DNA of 64,000 bases from Membranipora membranacea (lineage: Eukaryota > Bryozoa > Gymnolaemata > Cheilostomatida > Membraniporidae): assembly GCA_914767715.1 (NCBI GenBank), contig OU612072.1, forward strand, positions 11,904,001 through 11,968,000, written 5' to 3'. The notes beneath the pieces were generated by a model. It did not search any database. It saw nothing but the letters and a program-made list of their open reading frames with translations, and had not been told where the DNA came from. Of the stretch, positions 1-11,634 are shown piece by piece (the stretch's first letter is position 1; every line of letters begins with the position of its first letter). The translations under genes and the position numbers were made by a program.

Positions 1-1005
1 TACTCATATTATTTTAAGTTCAGAAAAAGAAATTTGATGAAGCATCTTATTTATAGTAAATGTAGTTGTCTAATGACTCAAGTTGGCCTAATGTGGTAAT
101 TTTACTTTGAGGTATGTCTTGATGAGCTTTTAAAAATGTGTCTTCTCTGGTTCCGCCTGCAAATTTCCCTTTAAACTAGATTTCTTAGACTACGCCCCCA
201 AAGAACATGGCTTGGGTTTTATTGGGATTATGTCATTGATAATCCGGTTGACAATTAATCATTGAAAGCTCGCCAGAAACGTGTCAGTTTTATACCATTG
301 CCATCATCCGACCCGACATTAATGGGCTCTAGAAGCACACCTCGTTCTATTTATTGTCCGCAGTGAAGCAGTTTCACACCAACGAAAGACCTCAACAGAG
401 GCAAAGATAGATTTAAAAACTGCCACACCCCGATTTTGAAAACTTTTCAAAACCGGTTTCTCAATTTGCATACTTTAAACTCCTTGGTCACCTTTTTTTA
501 CTATGTGTGGTGCTTACCATGGTTACATTGACAGCCGTTTAGATTGGACCACATGTCTTTTATTGTGTAAGTTTTTTACCATAGAATATTGGCTAACTGC
601 CAACAAGTGTCAGATATGAAAGTTTGCGTATTTAATTAGCGTAGGCCAGCCACGCATGCCAGCCACCAAGTCATGCATTGCCCCATAACCATCCTATTTG
701 GTATGGAAATAGGTTTTTTCACATAGGTATGCTTGTTGTGCACTTTTAGCTTAGGTAACCACAGAGTTTTCTGGAAGCTGAAAGTAAGGCTCTGCTTCTA
801 CCAGACCTAATTTCATAATTCATAACTTCTTGTTGGTAACTAAAGGTGCTTTAATTATTCAAATATGATGATATCATCGATGATGAAAAAAAAACAGCTT
901 TGTACACAAGTAACAGCGGCGTAAATCCGTACCTGGATTGTGACGCTATATATTCTTAGTCACAAACTTAACTCAACTGGTGTTTGTTACCAAATCAGCC
1001 CACAG
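1..1005. other. No gene recognised; 5' flank or intron of the pseudokinase gene
   Basis: I see no convincing coding exon, RNA gene or repeat here. The stretch is AT-rich with several stops in every frame. Because the first supported exon downstream has no clear start codon, this may be a large first intron or contain an untranslated exon. Confidence 0.4.
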
Positions 1006-1062
1006 AAGATTTCCTCAGAAAGCACCTGACGAAGCTTACAGGACTCTTTGCACCATCTGCAG
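1006..1062 (+). other. Candidate additional 5' coding exon of the pseudokinase gene
   Basis: A 57-bp open segment sits between a possible acceptor (cccacag) and a donor (gcag/gtgatc). In one frame it could join the next exon through the alternative acceptor at 1142-1143. In another frame it is also open. There is no start codon and no homology that I recognise, so this is a weak exon candidate. Confidence 0.25.
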
Positions 1063-1138
1063 GTGATCTTGCAAGTCATAAGCTGTATCACAATTGAGCA
1101 TTTGCGCCTTCAGCTAACCATCTTCTTTCATCTTATAG

Positions 1139-4100
1139 GTCAGTTCGACTACGAATCAGTTGATGGAGGAAATGGATTTCGCCCTAAAGGGGGTGTGGCC
1201 ATACGACAAGAAGGAAGAAGAAGAAGAGCAGGAGGAAGAAGATGATGATGATGCCTACGACAGGAAGCTCAGCATACCAAACGATGACCATGATATTATA
1301 GAAGTATTAGACCCTGAACCTCTACCCACATCTAAACGCAAATCCAAGGTGGGCAGATTGTGACTTGATTTTAAATTTGTCAAAGGTGCATCATTTCATT
1401 TCCTAGCCAGGGCAACAAATTTACTTCACAATTGTTTTGTGTCTGTAAGCCAGACAAAGGAGAACCTCTTGCGCCCAGACCATATCACACCATGTATGGA
1501 CTATCAGGCGGTCTAGTTGACTTTGTCACTTGTCATTTTTTCTAAATATGCACCCTATAATTGTCTAGGGCAACAAACCTGTCTCTTACTTGTTTTGCTT
1601 TTTTATCCCAATCTATCTTACTAGTATGTGCTCTCTAATCTCTAGTATGATCAATCGGTGGTCTAATTGACTTTGGTACTTGTCTAGTATATTGAATAAG
1701 CCTGTGAAATATTTTTTATTTTAGGGCCCAACCTCACCATGGAGCGATCGAGAGAGTGTTGACCAATCATCAAACTTCATTCTCAAAGAGGTGATATATT
1801 GATCTAAACTGAATTTTGTAAAAATCAGAAATAAAGGAACACTTTTGTGACAGATGTGTTTCTGACTAAGTGGCTGATTGGTTTTGTAAATGCAGATTAA
1901 GTTTGATCAAGGACTCAGTTCCTGGTTTTATACTTAAAATGGGATATTATTGGTGGATTTATCATCCAACAAAAGATAACTCCTCACTCGTATTAGTCTG
2001 AGCCCCCCAGACTTTGCCCCCTGTCCGACGGCCCCCCGGAGGGGAAAAAGTCTGAGAACAATGCAGGATTTCGCTGGAGTTGTCTGCTCTTGAGTGTTAT
2101 AAGTTAATCAAGGGGAGCACTAAAACTGCAATATCTATTGATTTCTATTCATGCCACCTACTATATTGCTCCAGGTATGAGAGTATTCCAGTCAGACTCT
2201 GGGAAAAGTAGCCTCATGTTTGGGAAATACCCATGAGCAGAGATATTCACTGCCAAGTAGTGAAGAAAATGTCAGCCAGAATTTCTTTCATTTTGAATAA
2301 GGGCGGTCATTCATGACATTGACAAAAGGTCATACAATGTGTATTATTGGACCCTAGGCTATGAAGTAAGATTAATGTAGAAGTAATGAGAGGAAAAATC
2401 CAAGCAAATCCTGCACAGTGCAATTATATTGAATCATATAAATATATTGACTCACTTTTACAGAAAACTAGGAAATACAATAAGAACTCAGCCACAGCCA
2501 GCCTTAAAAGTCAATTCAGGTAAGTCAGAATCCAGCATCAATCTCAATATGCAATGGGGCAATTTAGACTGTCATTACAAGCTTTGTCAAGCTTTGCCGA
2601 TAAACCACCGACAAAAGCCTTGTCCAGACAAGCACAGCTTAAACTAACTGAGAAGTCTTAAATTCTAGTATCGCTTTGTGTACATATCATCAACAAACAT
2701 TTTTGTTACACAGGTCGTGGCCTTGGTAGAGTGATTATTTACCCTTAAATATACATGAATCTTTGGGTGCGGTGTCGTAGTTTATAGCTGAATCCTATTT
2801 TATATTTCAAGGTCAAATCCGTCACTCTCAATGATGGGATCAACACAAACTCTCAACCGAATAAATCAGAAGAAAGCCCCAGCTCCACAAGTCAACTACC
2901 AGCAAAGGCGGGGCTCTAGTCACGATCTCACAGAGATGGATATGCCAGTACCGTACCAGGTACCTGTGCATGTAGACGAGGGTTCCACAGCGACTTCATC
3001 AACAAGGTATAAACAGGAACTGAGAAGGTTGAGGGATGAGAAGAATGCATTAGAAGCACAAAAGAAGGCCAGAAGAGCTTCACAGAGCCAGGAGAATCTG
3101 CTCATGATGCAAGGTATGGCGACCTTCACCCTGTTTGTGTCCTACCTAGTTTGTGAAAATATGGTTTAACTTTATCGAGCTCTCTGAATCTTTGCAATGT
3201 CTTCTCAATTAGGAAGCAGTACATTCAAATGATTATTTTTATTATGCACAGTAGGTATACACATTGAGAGTTGTGACTTACAACTCTCAATGTGTTCATT
3301 ACTGTACCATGAGCCAAGAAGTTGATGAGTCACTCGGAAAAACTCTTGACATCATAAACAGAATTATATTTGGCCAGTCAGATTTACAGTGACTCTGACT
3401 TTGCGGAATTCAATGGCAACAACAGAATTATAAACTACCTACGTAGTCATTAATAACAAAAAGAGGACAACTTATTGAAGTTCTGCCTATTCATCTTGTT
3501 CCATTATTTCAGCGGTGGCAGCTGACGTTGCGCATCAACAAACTCTGAAAAAGAAGAAAAACAAATCATCAGCCCCTGAGCTATCTGTCCATCAGCCTCA
3601 GGAAGTCAATAGGAGTAGGAGTCCAGCAAACAGCATCCTCAAAAACGGTGAGTGATATTAAACTTTATTAACTTATTATCCAATCATTCAGTGAAAAAGG
3701 AAAATCAGAAGATTGGCTTCCAATCGGAGATTAATCCCAAGATAGCGGAACTTTCTCCGATTGTTGCTGGTGCAAGAAAAATAGCACCAATGGTTAGTGT
3801 AATTGATTCATAAATGTAGCATGCTAATTGGTATGTATAAAGGAAATTAAAAATTATTCACTCAAAATTGGCAGAACCAAAAACTTCCCGTTATAGACAG
3901 GAAATATGATACAGTGTTGGCTAGCAGGGACTCAATGCCATAGGAACTTGTTAGGAATTTCCGATGATTAAAGGAAGATCCAAATATGTGGACAAAGGTA
4001 GTTAGCCCAGGAAACTTTGAAATAAAAGCAGTTTGAGTGGTATTTTAATATTCAAATCTGATTGAAATGGGACTTCCATATTTTTCTTCAATAATGATAT

Positions 4101-7100
4101 TGTGTGACAGGGAGTTAAAGAAACGCCCAGGTCATGGCAGGTGCCTGATATATCATGAAAGGCAGAATTAACTGCAGCGGCGTACTCAGAGCGAGACACA
4201 AAAGGTTAATTGACTTTTGAGCAGAAAAATTTGTAAAATGACAAAGTTAAATGAGACAATAAATAGGTTATTGCCCCACCCTTGATTTCACACCCATTTT
4301 TACCGTACCACAAGAAATAATGCAAATCATGGGGAATAACAGACTTCAAATTGAAAATTATATCTCAATTTCCCATTGGATTATCTTATAAACAAATCTC
4401 ATCATTGATATATTGAGAAATAATTTGTGATTTTGACATGAGAAAATATAGTGAGATTATCTGCAGCCGTTTTTTTTCGCCCCACCATCACGTAACCCTT
4501 TTTCTCCTCTTTCCAACCAGGAGGCAGCTCAAATAGTAGTACTGTCGGCTCCTCAGTATCTAAGGCTACAAAGAGGGCACCACCCGTAGTCTCTCATGGA
4601 CGTCAGTCTAGTGTCCCCAGCTCTACATACAGTGGAAGCTCTTCTGGTGGTGAAAGGTAAAGAGCTTCAATAATAATGTTGAAAGTGGACTTTGTATACA
4701 GATGATGAAGACTGAATTTTCATATCCTCTTTTGTCAAGTGAAAGATATTGGTTACCATAAACTGTTATATTTCATCATAGAGGGCATATGGATAGATAA
4801 ACTCCAAACTTGGTGATGGAACACTCTGATACAAGCAGCTTTTTACAATTAATTAATTCTTATTACTACTCTGATGTTTTCAGAACCAAAGATGACGAAA
4901 AATTGTCTCCCACATCAACTATGAACCCACACGACTCTGGTTACGAGTCGGGTACAGTGAGGTCACGGGGTGACCTTCAACTGATGTCTAAATCACATGA
5001 TTTCGGTTATGAGTCTGCCACACTAATGAGACCCAATAAGCGTGACTTAGCCTCAGCGCCAAAGACGCGAGACTCCAGCTTTGGTGGTGGTACTATGATG
5101 AGACCCAAACGTGAAACTGCTTTAGCAGCTAGCAGTGACTTTGCTACTTTGAAGAGAGTCAAAAAGTCCCCTACTCTCAGCGTCCAATCAAGGTATGCTC
5201 TCTCAGTCTATATTTTACAATTGAGGAAGTTATTGAACTTCTGCTCAATTTTAACCATTTGACAATTCAGATTATAGTTGAAAAATAATCCAAACCTTGT
5301 TTATAAATTGTGCAAAACAAATGCTGTGATAAGACATGTCCAAAAAATGTTGTCAGGTGTCTCTCTTAACTAACAGGTTATAACATAGTGATGTTGGCTT
5401 GAAGCTGTGGCCGATATAACCATTGTATTGGCTATGATTGGTTGGCAAAAGTTTTTCTCACTCCACCACACCAATCCGAGCCAACGCATTGACAAGAACT
5501 AAAGTGCGAGAAAACTATCTTGTTTCATTGCATTTATCAACATTTACACCCTTCTACTTTTCCAGAGTAACACAAAAATCTCCAGGTGCAGGTAGCGGCT
5601 CAGCCATTGACTCTATCCCGCTCTGTTTCGAGCAGCTGACTAGTTTAAATGCATCCACGCTACAGCAGCTGTGTGCAGCTTTCGTCCAATCACAGAAGCC
5701 GTTACAGCTTCCAGACATATCAGAGATCAGATGGCATGATATAGTTGTCGTAGATGAGCTTACCCCTGTATTTAACAGTACTAAGATAGTGCTGTATAGA
5801 GCTCACTGGAGGAGCAAGGCAGAGGAGAATTTCACTGTGATGGTGAGTCTCAGCAGTGACCCATCAAACACAACAAGAGCATAAAATATGCTTTATGAAC
5901 GTTTGAACGTTTGAAGTGTAAATAATGTGTGCCATTATTATAATTTATAATGTCTGTTCAGAGGAACTTGGAACGGGCATTGACCTAACCTTGCACTATT
6001 TATGACCATAATACATATTATTATTGTCTGGGTGCGACACCCTGATGGCATTGTGAGAAATGCCATTTGAATCTGTGTCTTAACTTAATATCCAAGAAAG
6101 AGCGTATGCCAAAAATGCATCCTCCGGTAGTCCGATAAAAACATTCATTTACCGACCCTGAGCTCAACTTCCAACACTGCCTTACAATGAAAATATGATC
6201 TGTTACAGCTGTCTTTGAAAGCACCAGCCAGTTTTGACGGTTTCAAGCCAAACATTCTGAGGACCAATGTATCATTTGAGGCGAACGTAGCCCCTCATCT
6301 AATCCCAGACAGCCTGTATGTGGGTAAGAAACAGATGTCTAAGCTTAAAGGAGTGGTGAATGCTGTAATGGCCCTAAAACCAGGAGGTTTCACTTCAACA
6401 CCCAAAGCCGCAGCAACTAAGCCAGGTAAATACCAACTACATGGAACACTATTTGTCATATATATATATATATGATATTTTATACTGTTATGGTTCATAG
6501 AACCGGTTTATTTGTTATTGGTCTGATACTTTCACCCCTGAGAAACCCCAAAGCATCAGGTTGATAAGTTTTCCAACTCTAACACTCAAAACGTCTTATA
6601 TCATATGAACATCAATTTCTCCATAGCTGTTAGCTTATATCTCTTATATCTTTGTTACTCTTTCATTGCAGACACACTTGCGCTAAAGAATGAGCCAGCT
6701 AGACCACACTCAGCGTCATTTAACGATAAACCAAATGGATCTTGCTCAAGACCAGCCTATCAGACTCAGAAGTCAGTGGATACTGCTCTAGACAGCAGCA
6801 GAACTCAGCCTAGATCTGTGAAACCAGAGAAACAGCTCACTGCTGTTTCTATTCCCTCAACACCTGCAGCCAGCGCTAGAGCTTCAGCCATCTCTCATCA
6901 GGGTGAGTTATTGGGGAAATTTTCAACATTTTGCCTCGTGGTGATGCCGTTGTGTCTGCAACATTCGATCTTACTCCTTGATTTTGTTGATCCATGTAAA
7001 CCTGAAATAATTTATTGAAGGATTAGAATAGATTTTACAAAGTTGTATTTCCTGATATTCACATCAATAGGTATTATTTCAATTTTCAATTCAATTTTGT

Positions 7101-10073
7101 GTCACGCTAAATTTGGGAGTTTGTTTCATTTATTCATTGATCCTCCTCCATTATAAACCCCAGGGTTTCTGTGACAGTTGCAATAAATTCTTATCTTATC
7201 TTATTACAGATTCTGATGGGAGCGCTCAAGCAGAAATTGACGCAGTAGACAGCATCCTAGATGCCGTAGCTGGTGAGGATTCATCACCAACCTCTCAGGT
7301 ACACACTCCTGAGCCCGGTAAAGTAGGCAGAATAGCGGCTCAGATGTTCAATAAACCGGAGACAAAAAAGCCTTTTGTTGGCGCATCAACATATAAACTA
7401 AAACAGGCGGTTAAGAAATCAGATGAACCAGAGAGTAAGAAACCTGAAGTGGCTGCAACTAAGACCGAGATAGAAGCCAAACCAAGTGTGCCAGCAGTAG
7501 CAAAAACTGTAACAGACAATAAAAAACCGGAGACTGTCGCTGTCAAAACTGAAGAGGAACCTAAGCCCAGCAAATCAGGAGTGGAGAAAACTGTCGACAA
7601 TAAGGAACCTGAAGCAGTTGCTGTGGAAGAAGCCAAACCAAGTACTCCAGAACTAGAGAAAGCAACTGTAGCAGACAAGAAACCTGAGACTGATGTTTTG
7701 GCAGAAACAAAATCAATCATTCCAAAACCAGAGAAAGCAACTGTACCTGACACAAAACCTGAAGCAGCTGATGTGGAAGAAGCCAAACCAAGTACTCCGG
7801 AACTAGAGAAAGCAACTGTAGCAGACAAGAAACCTGAAACTGATGTTTTGGAAGAAACAAAATCAACCATTCCAAAACCAGAGAAAGCAACTGTAGCAGA
7901 CACAAAACCTGAAGCAGCTGATGTGGAAGAAACAAAAGCAAGTACTGCAACAGAAGAGAGAGAAACTCCAGCAGACAAGAAACCTGATGTCGCTGTTGTT
8001 GAAGAACAGAAACCAAGCACACCTACAGCAGAGAAAGACTCTGTAGCAGAGCAAAAACCTGAATCAGCTGTTGATACTCCAACTGAGACTGTAACACCAC
8101 CAAGTGAACCAGTAGTTGAGAAAAGTGTTGTCAAAGAGACACCAGTTGCTTCCGTTGCTGAAGCTGAGGTTAAACCTGAGGCTATCCAACCAGTTGAAGA
8201 CAAAGCTGTTGATGATGTTCAACCAGAGTCAGCCACTGAGACAAAAACAAAGGCCAGTGATCCTCCAGCAGAGAAAACAGTAGATACGAAGACACCAACC
8301 GTTGAGGCTGAACCTAAGCCTAGTGTGACACCTGTTGAAAAAACAGAGACGACCGACAAAACCAAAGCAGTTGTAGAAAAGGAAGCTGAGAAAGTGGACA
8401 ATGATAGTGTTGACAAAAAAACCAGTGAGCCAGTTCTTGAGGTAGAGAATACCAAGGCTGAGCCTGAAACCCCAAAGCCTTCTGAGCCTGTTAAGGAAGC
8501 AGGACAGAAACCTACATCACTACCAGAGTCACCAAAGAGTGACCAGAGAAAGGAAAAAGAGGAAGTCGCTAAAAAGCCTGCTGAGACTAAACCAGAACCT
8601 GAGTCTAACTTGCCTTTAGAATCTACAGCTAAGAAGAGTAAATATGCAGAGCCAGTTATTCCAAGACTGGATGAAAATAAAAACTTTGATGATTTGCCAC
8701 TCATTCCAAGGGCAAAGAAAACTAGTCGAGACCTTAACAGTATCCCTGACATACAGGATATAAAAATCAGGCCCAACCGTGGACCCTCCAGTGGTAAGTT
8801 AGGTGGTCTAGCAAGTAGGTTTGAGACCAAGAACGACAAAAAGGTTGACAAAATTCTACCCACACTGAGAACAGCGGGCGCTGTCAGAAACAGGATAGCC
8901 AACTTCAGCGGAAACAGCAATAACAACAACAGCAATAACAGTTCACCTAACATTTCTAGTAGATATAACTTGAACAGTAACAATAGTAATAGCAATGATC
9001 TAGATTATGCAAATCTGAACAGCAATAATAACAATAGCAACGGTAGTGAGGATGATGATACATCATCAACTAGTGATACACTAGAAGTAGAAACCTCAGA
9101 ATCTGTTCAGAATGAGGAGCAAGACATCGGTAATGATGGTGCTGAGGGTGCAGACACTCCAACACACTCTGATGAATATGATCCATCTACCTTGAATTCT
9201 AACAACAACAACAATCTAGATGATATCCTAGCCTCAAGTTCAGGAGGAGGTGGTTTCGCTTTTGACAGCCATTTTATGGAGATGGCGGGTGGTGACATGT
9301 ACCAACCCATGCAGGCTGAAGAAGCCGTAGAGCCTGACACTACTATACCTACTCCAAGAGGCGCTGCCGGTCTACCAAGACATAACGACCGCCGAGTGGC
9401 TGCCGTTCAGAATGTCACATGCAATGTAACCATTCTCCCAACAGTGAACCAAGTCGAGTCAGCCAAAGAATATCTCGAGCGATTGAAGGCCGAGGAGAGG
9501 GACACTAATGATTTGGAGATGGATGTCATTTTCATCCTCCTGCAGGTACTGAACATTGTTTTTGGGCTACACGAGAGCCAACTCAGACTAGAATCTATAT
9601 CAACTTCCGACTTCATCATAATCACCGATGAAAATGACGTTGCAACACTACACTGTCACAACGTCAACGTTACTCAGACAACCAATCAGAAAATAGGACT
9701 TACGTGCGAGAAACTGCGTATGTTCCTCATGCAAGTCTCCCACGCTACACCATCACTCAAAAAGTCTGTGCTCTTCACTACTGTCGATGACATGGTGCAG
9801 AACGCCGAAGATATGGGTGACCTTCGTACCATCGGAGCCATATTACAGTACTTACTATGGGGCCCAAAAGAGGATGAGGTAAAGATCATCACACTTGCCG
9901 AGCATAGACGTCAGGCTTTTGAGCTCTGGCTTCATCTGGCCAGAGGTAAACTAATGAGCGGCCTTGCCCTCAAACCAATAGACAATATTAAAGCCTATAT
10001 GGTCACAAGCTTTCTGGCCAATACTAACGGCTCTGAGCTGTTCAAAATCACTAAACTTCTGAACACATATTAA
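1139..10073 (+). CDS. PEAK1/PRAG1-like pseudokinase with a very long disordered insert
   Basis: Eleven exons fit in continuous phase: 1139-1348, 1725-1790, 2464-2519, 2812-3113, 3513-3647, 4521-4656, 4884-5192, 5566-5842, 6209-6425, 6672-6902 and 7210-10073 (stop TAA). They give 1600 codons; the start lies further 5'. The N-terminus is acidic (E/D runs), then Ser/Pro-rich with two tyrosine motifs (DSGYESG and DFGYESA, about residues 320-350) and a basic coiled stretch. Residues about 410-510 look like a kinase N-lobe (strand segments IRWHDIVVVDEL and KIVLYRAHW). After a Lys/Pro/Glu and poly-Asn rich insert of about 800 residues, residues about 1380-1600 resemble the C-lobe and C-terminal helical bundle of the PEAK family: helix E (FILLQVLNIVFGLH), then ILQYLLWGPKED, a W-containing helix, and a final FLAN...LFKITKLL segment. 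The HRD motif is replaced and DFG is not visible, so catalysis is not expected. Known PEAK proteins are cytoskeletal and adhesion signalling scaffolds; a similar role here is inference. Confidence 0.72.
1499..1690 (+). repeat. Diverged direct repeat in an intron
   Basis: A segment of about 35 bp with the core ggtctagttgactttg at about 1511 recurs about 150 bp later as ggtctaattgactttg (about 1660). This looks like an old local tandem duplication inside the first supported intron of the pseudokinase gene. Confidence 0.35.
1996..2056 (+). repeat. GC-rich dispersed repeat, copy 1
   Basis: This 61-bp C-rich then G-rich segment has the core cgacggccccccgg and is bounded by the direct repeat gtctgag. 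It stands out in AT-rich intronic DNA. Related copies lie at 33204-33262 and 58225-58285. The family is not one I recognise. Confidence 0.5.
3259..3295. repeat. Perfect 16-bp hairpin in a pseudokinase intron
   Basis: The arms acacattgagagttgt (3259-3274) and its exact complement (3280-3295) flank a 5-nt loop, in the intron between exons 4 and 5 of the model. It is too short for a typical animal pre-miRNA. It is probably a small palindromic insertion. Confidence 0.6.
7626..7925 (+). repeat. Two tandem 150-bp (50-codon) units in the disordered insert
   Basis: Within the large last exon of the pseudokinase gene a 50-residue Lys/Pro/Glu-rich unit beginning EEAKPSTPELEKATVADKK is repeated almost identically (7626-7775 and 7776-7925). 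A third, diverged unit starts at 7926 and weaker copies lie upstream. The frame is preserved, so this is recent in-frame expansion of a disordered segment. Confidence 0.85.
8911..9225 (+). repeat. Poly-asparagine/serine tract within the coding exon
   Basis: Runs of aac/aat/agc codons encode SNNNNSNNSS-type stretches at about 8911-9055, followed by an acidic Ser/Thr segment and NSNNNNNLDD near 9200. The tract is low-complexity and in frame. It lies between the Lys/Pro repeat region and the C-terminal pseudokinase lobe. Confidence 0.8.
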
Positions 10074-10132
10074 ATATTCACTAAATTTGTTGCTTTGGAC
10101 CAATTTGTGAAAACAGTATGAATGAGCATTAC

Positions 10133-10166
10133 ATCACAGAGTAAGGATATATCCTTACTCTGTGAT
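10133..10166. repeat. Perfect 34-bp palindrome, dispersed family copy 1
   Basis: The half-site is atcacagagtaaggata, followed by its exact complement with no spacer. It lies 60 bp past the pseudokinase stop codon, so it may be transcribed in the 3' UTR. Near-identical copies are at 35428-35463 and 49033-49065, so this is a dispersed element rather than a gene-specific terminator. Confidence 0.85.
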
Positions 10167-11149
10167 TACATGCCAGCTAAATTATTATTATGTCATTATT
10201 TTTTGTGTGCTTCAAATGGACCATGATGAAATTCTATGAAATTCCCCGTTTGCAATAAGATAAAGCGGGTTTCAAAAACTCGTTTCTTTTATGGCATGAC
10301 AAATTGATGTGACACCGCATGCAATGAAAAGGTGTCAAATTTGAATTTCTTTCTGGTTTACTATTCATTTTTGCCGGTGATGGCCGCCAGCAATTGTTTT
10401 GAACTCCATTCGTAAAATTAAATATGCAGACCACAGAGTCCCGTTTTTCGTTATTAAGGATTGTTTTATTATTTGTTGATTCCAAATATGAAAAGTTCAA
10501 GTTCTTCTTGCACCTTTCAATTTATCATTCTCATTTGCTCAAAATTTCTTTCCATTATATATTATCGTTGTGCGAAACCCTCGCCAACCGTTTGTATTGC
10601 AAATAATGAAAGTATTATCTTTTATCAATTCCATGATAAAGATTTCTCGTTTGTTCTAGCGAAGCAATAACATAATATATTGAAATCGATTACCCATAAT
10701 ACTCCAGAATCCTTTTTATATGACATTTATTAATATTTTTTTTCTTTTTCAGTATTTTTTTACTTTCTTCAGCTTATGGTGCACAGACTTTTCTTGATCA
10801 TAGAATGCTGAATAAAAACCAATCGACCACAAATAAGTTAAGAGTAATGCTGCAGTTGATCAAACTATCAAAATTTGGCTCACTGTTGGTGACATGCACT
10901 GATTCAATTTTAACTTCAAAGCAACTCTACCTGAATCTTGACTACAAACTGTAAATACATGAATGAGGTTACTGTTATTACTGTCTGCCCATAAGGGACC
11001 CTGTAGAAACGCCTGGATTAGCAGGGCAAGAGTTAAATTAACCAGCTTCAACTTTTATTGGTTCAAAAAATATTCCATAAAATAACAAGCTTCTGTCTCA
11101 GTCTAGTGCGCAGCCACCATGTTTGACGCACAGTTGCTCTGAGTTTGCC

Positions 11150-11222
11150 GGCAGGGATTTGAACATCCAACACTTGTGTGTTACATGTCAGGTGCTCTTA
11201 CAGACTGAGCTAGTTACTACTC
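11150..11222 (-). repeat. tRNA-derived SINE-like head
   Basis: On the minus strand the segment carries an A-box-like tagctcagtctg and a B-box-like ggatgttcaaatccc about 50 nt apart, as in tRNA promoters. The acceptor stem does not pair and no complete cloverleaf forms. It continues into a non-tRNA body containing ctcagagcaactg, which resembles part of the element near 39640. Confidence 0.5.
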
Positions 11223-11530
11223 TATTACTTCTCCATTACTTAGACAAGGAGGACCTGGAGCTGGGTTTTGTTAAATTTATTTTATCAGCTGTTATGTTGT
11301 TGAGAAAAAGAATAATAAAAAATATTGAATAGTGGTGCTAAGTCTTAGCCAGTTGCAGCAGACATGGCTTGGATATCAGATCAAAGTAGTAAATAATAAG
11401 AAGAGGAATGTGCAAAGGAAACTGTGTAAAGTAACAGTATAGAACAAGAAAGAGAAAAGAGTAGCAATGGGTTACATAATATACTTCAGCTGTATAGTGA
11501 CGGTTGGGGGTAGATGTAACCTCAAAAAAC

Positions 11531-11536
11531 TTTATT
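11531..11536 (-). terminator. Polyadenylation signal of the fucosidase gene
   Basis: AATAAA on the minus strand, about 100 nt past the fucosidase stop codon. It is in the expected place for the cleavage signal of this gene. Confidence 0.55.
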
Positions 11537-11634
11537 TATGAAGGAGAATTACATTTCCAGACACATCAGACGATAATAGGTGAATTGCTATGCCTTGGTA
11601 TGACGAAGTATTCCCTGTCACTCTTTGATATTGC

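Larger units (their letters stand above)
10074..11530. other. Convergent 3' ends of the pseudokinase and fucosidase genes
   Basis: This is about 1.5 kb between two stop codons on opposite strands, holding both presumed 3' UTRs, the palindrome at 10133-10166 and a SINE-like head at 11150-11222. Several AATAAA-like signals occur on the + strand (for example near 10811). No coding exon is seen. Confidence 0.5.

Noticed and set aside
7340-8995. Two long minus-strand open stretches (287 and 258 codons)
   Set aside because: They are antisense shadows of the large pseudokinase exon. Their Ser/Val/Leu-rich repeats are the complements of the Lys/Pro/Glu repeat codons, and no family motif or splice structure supports them.
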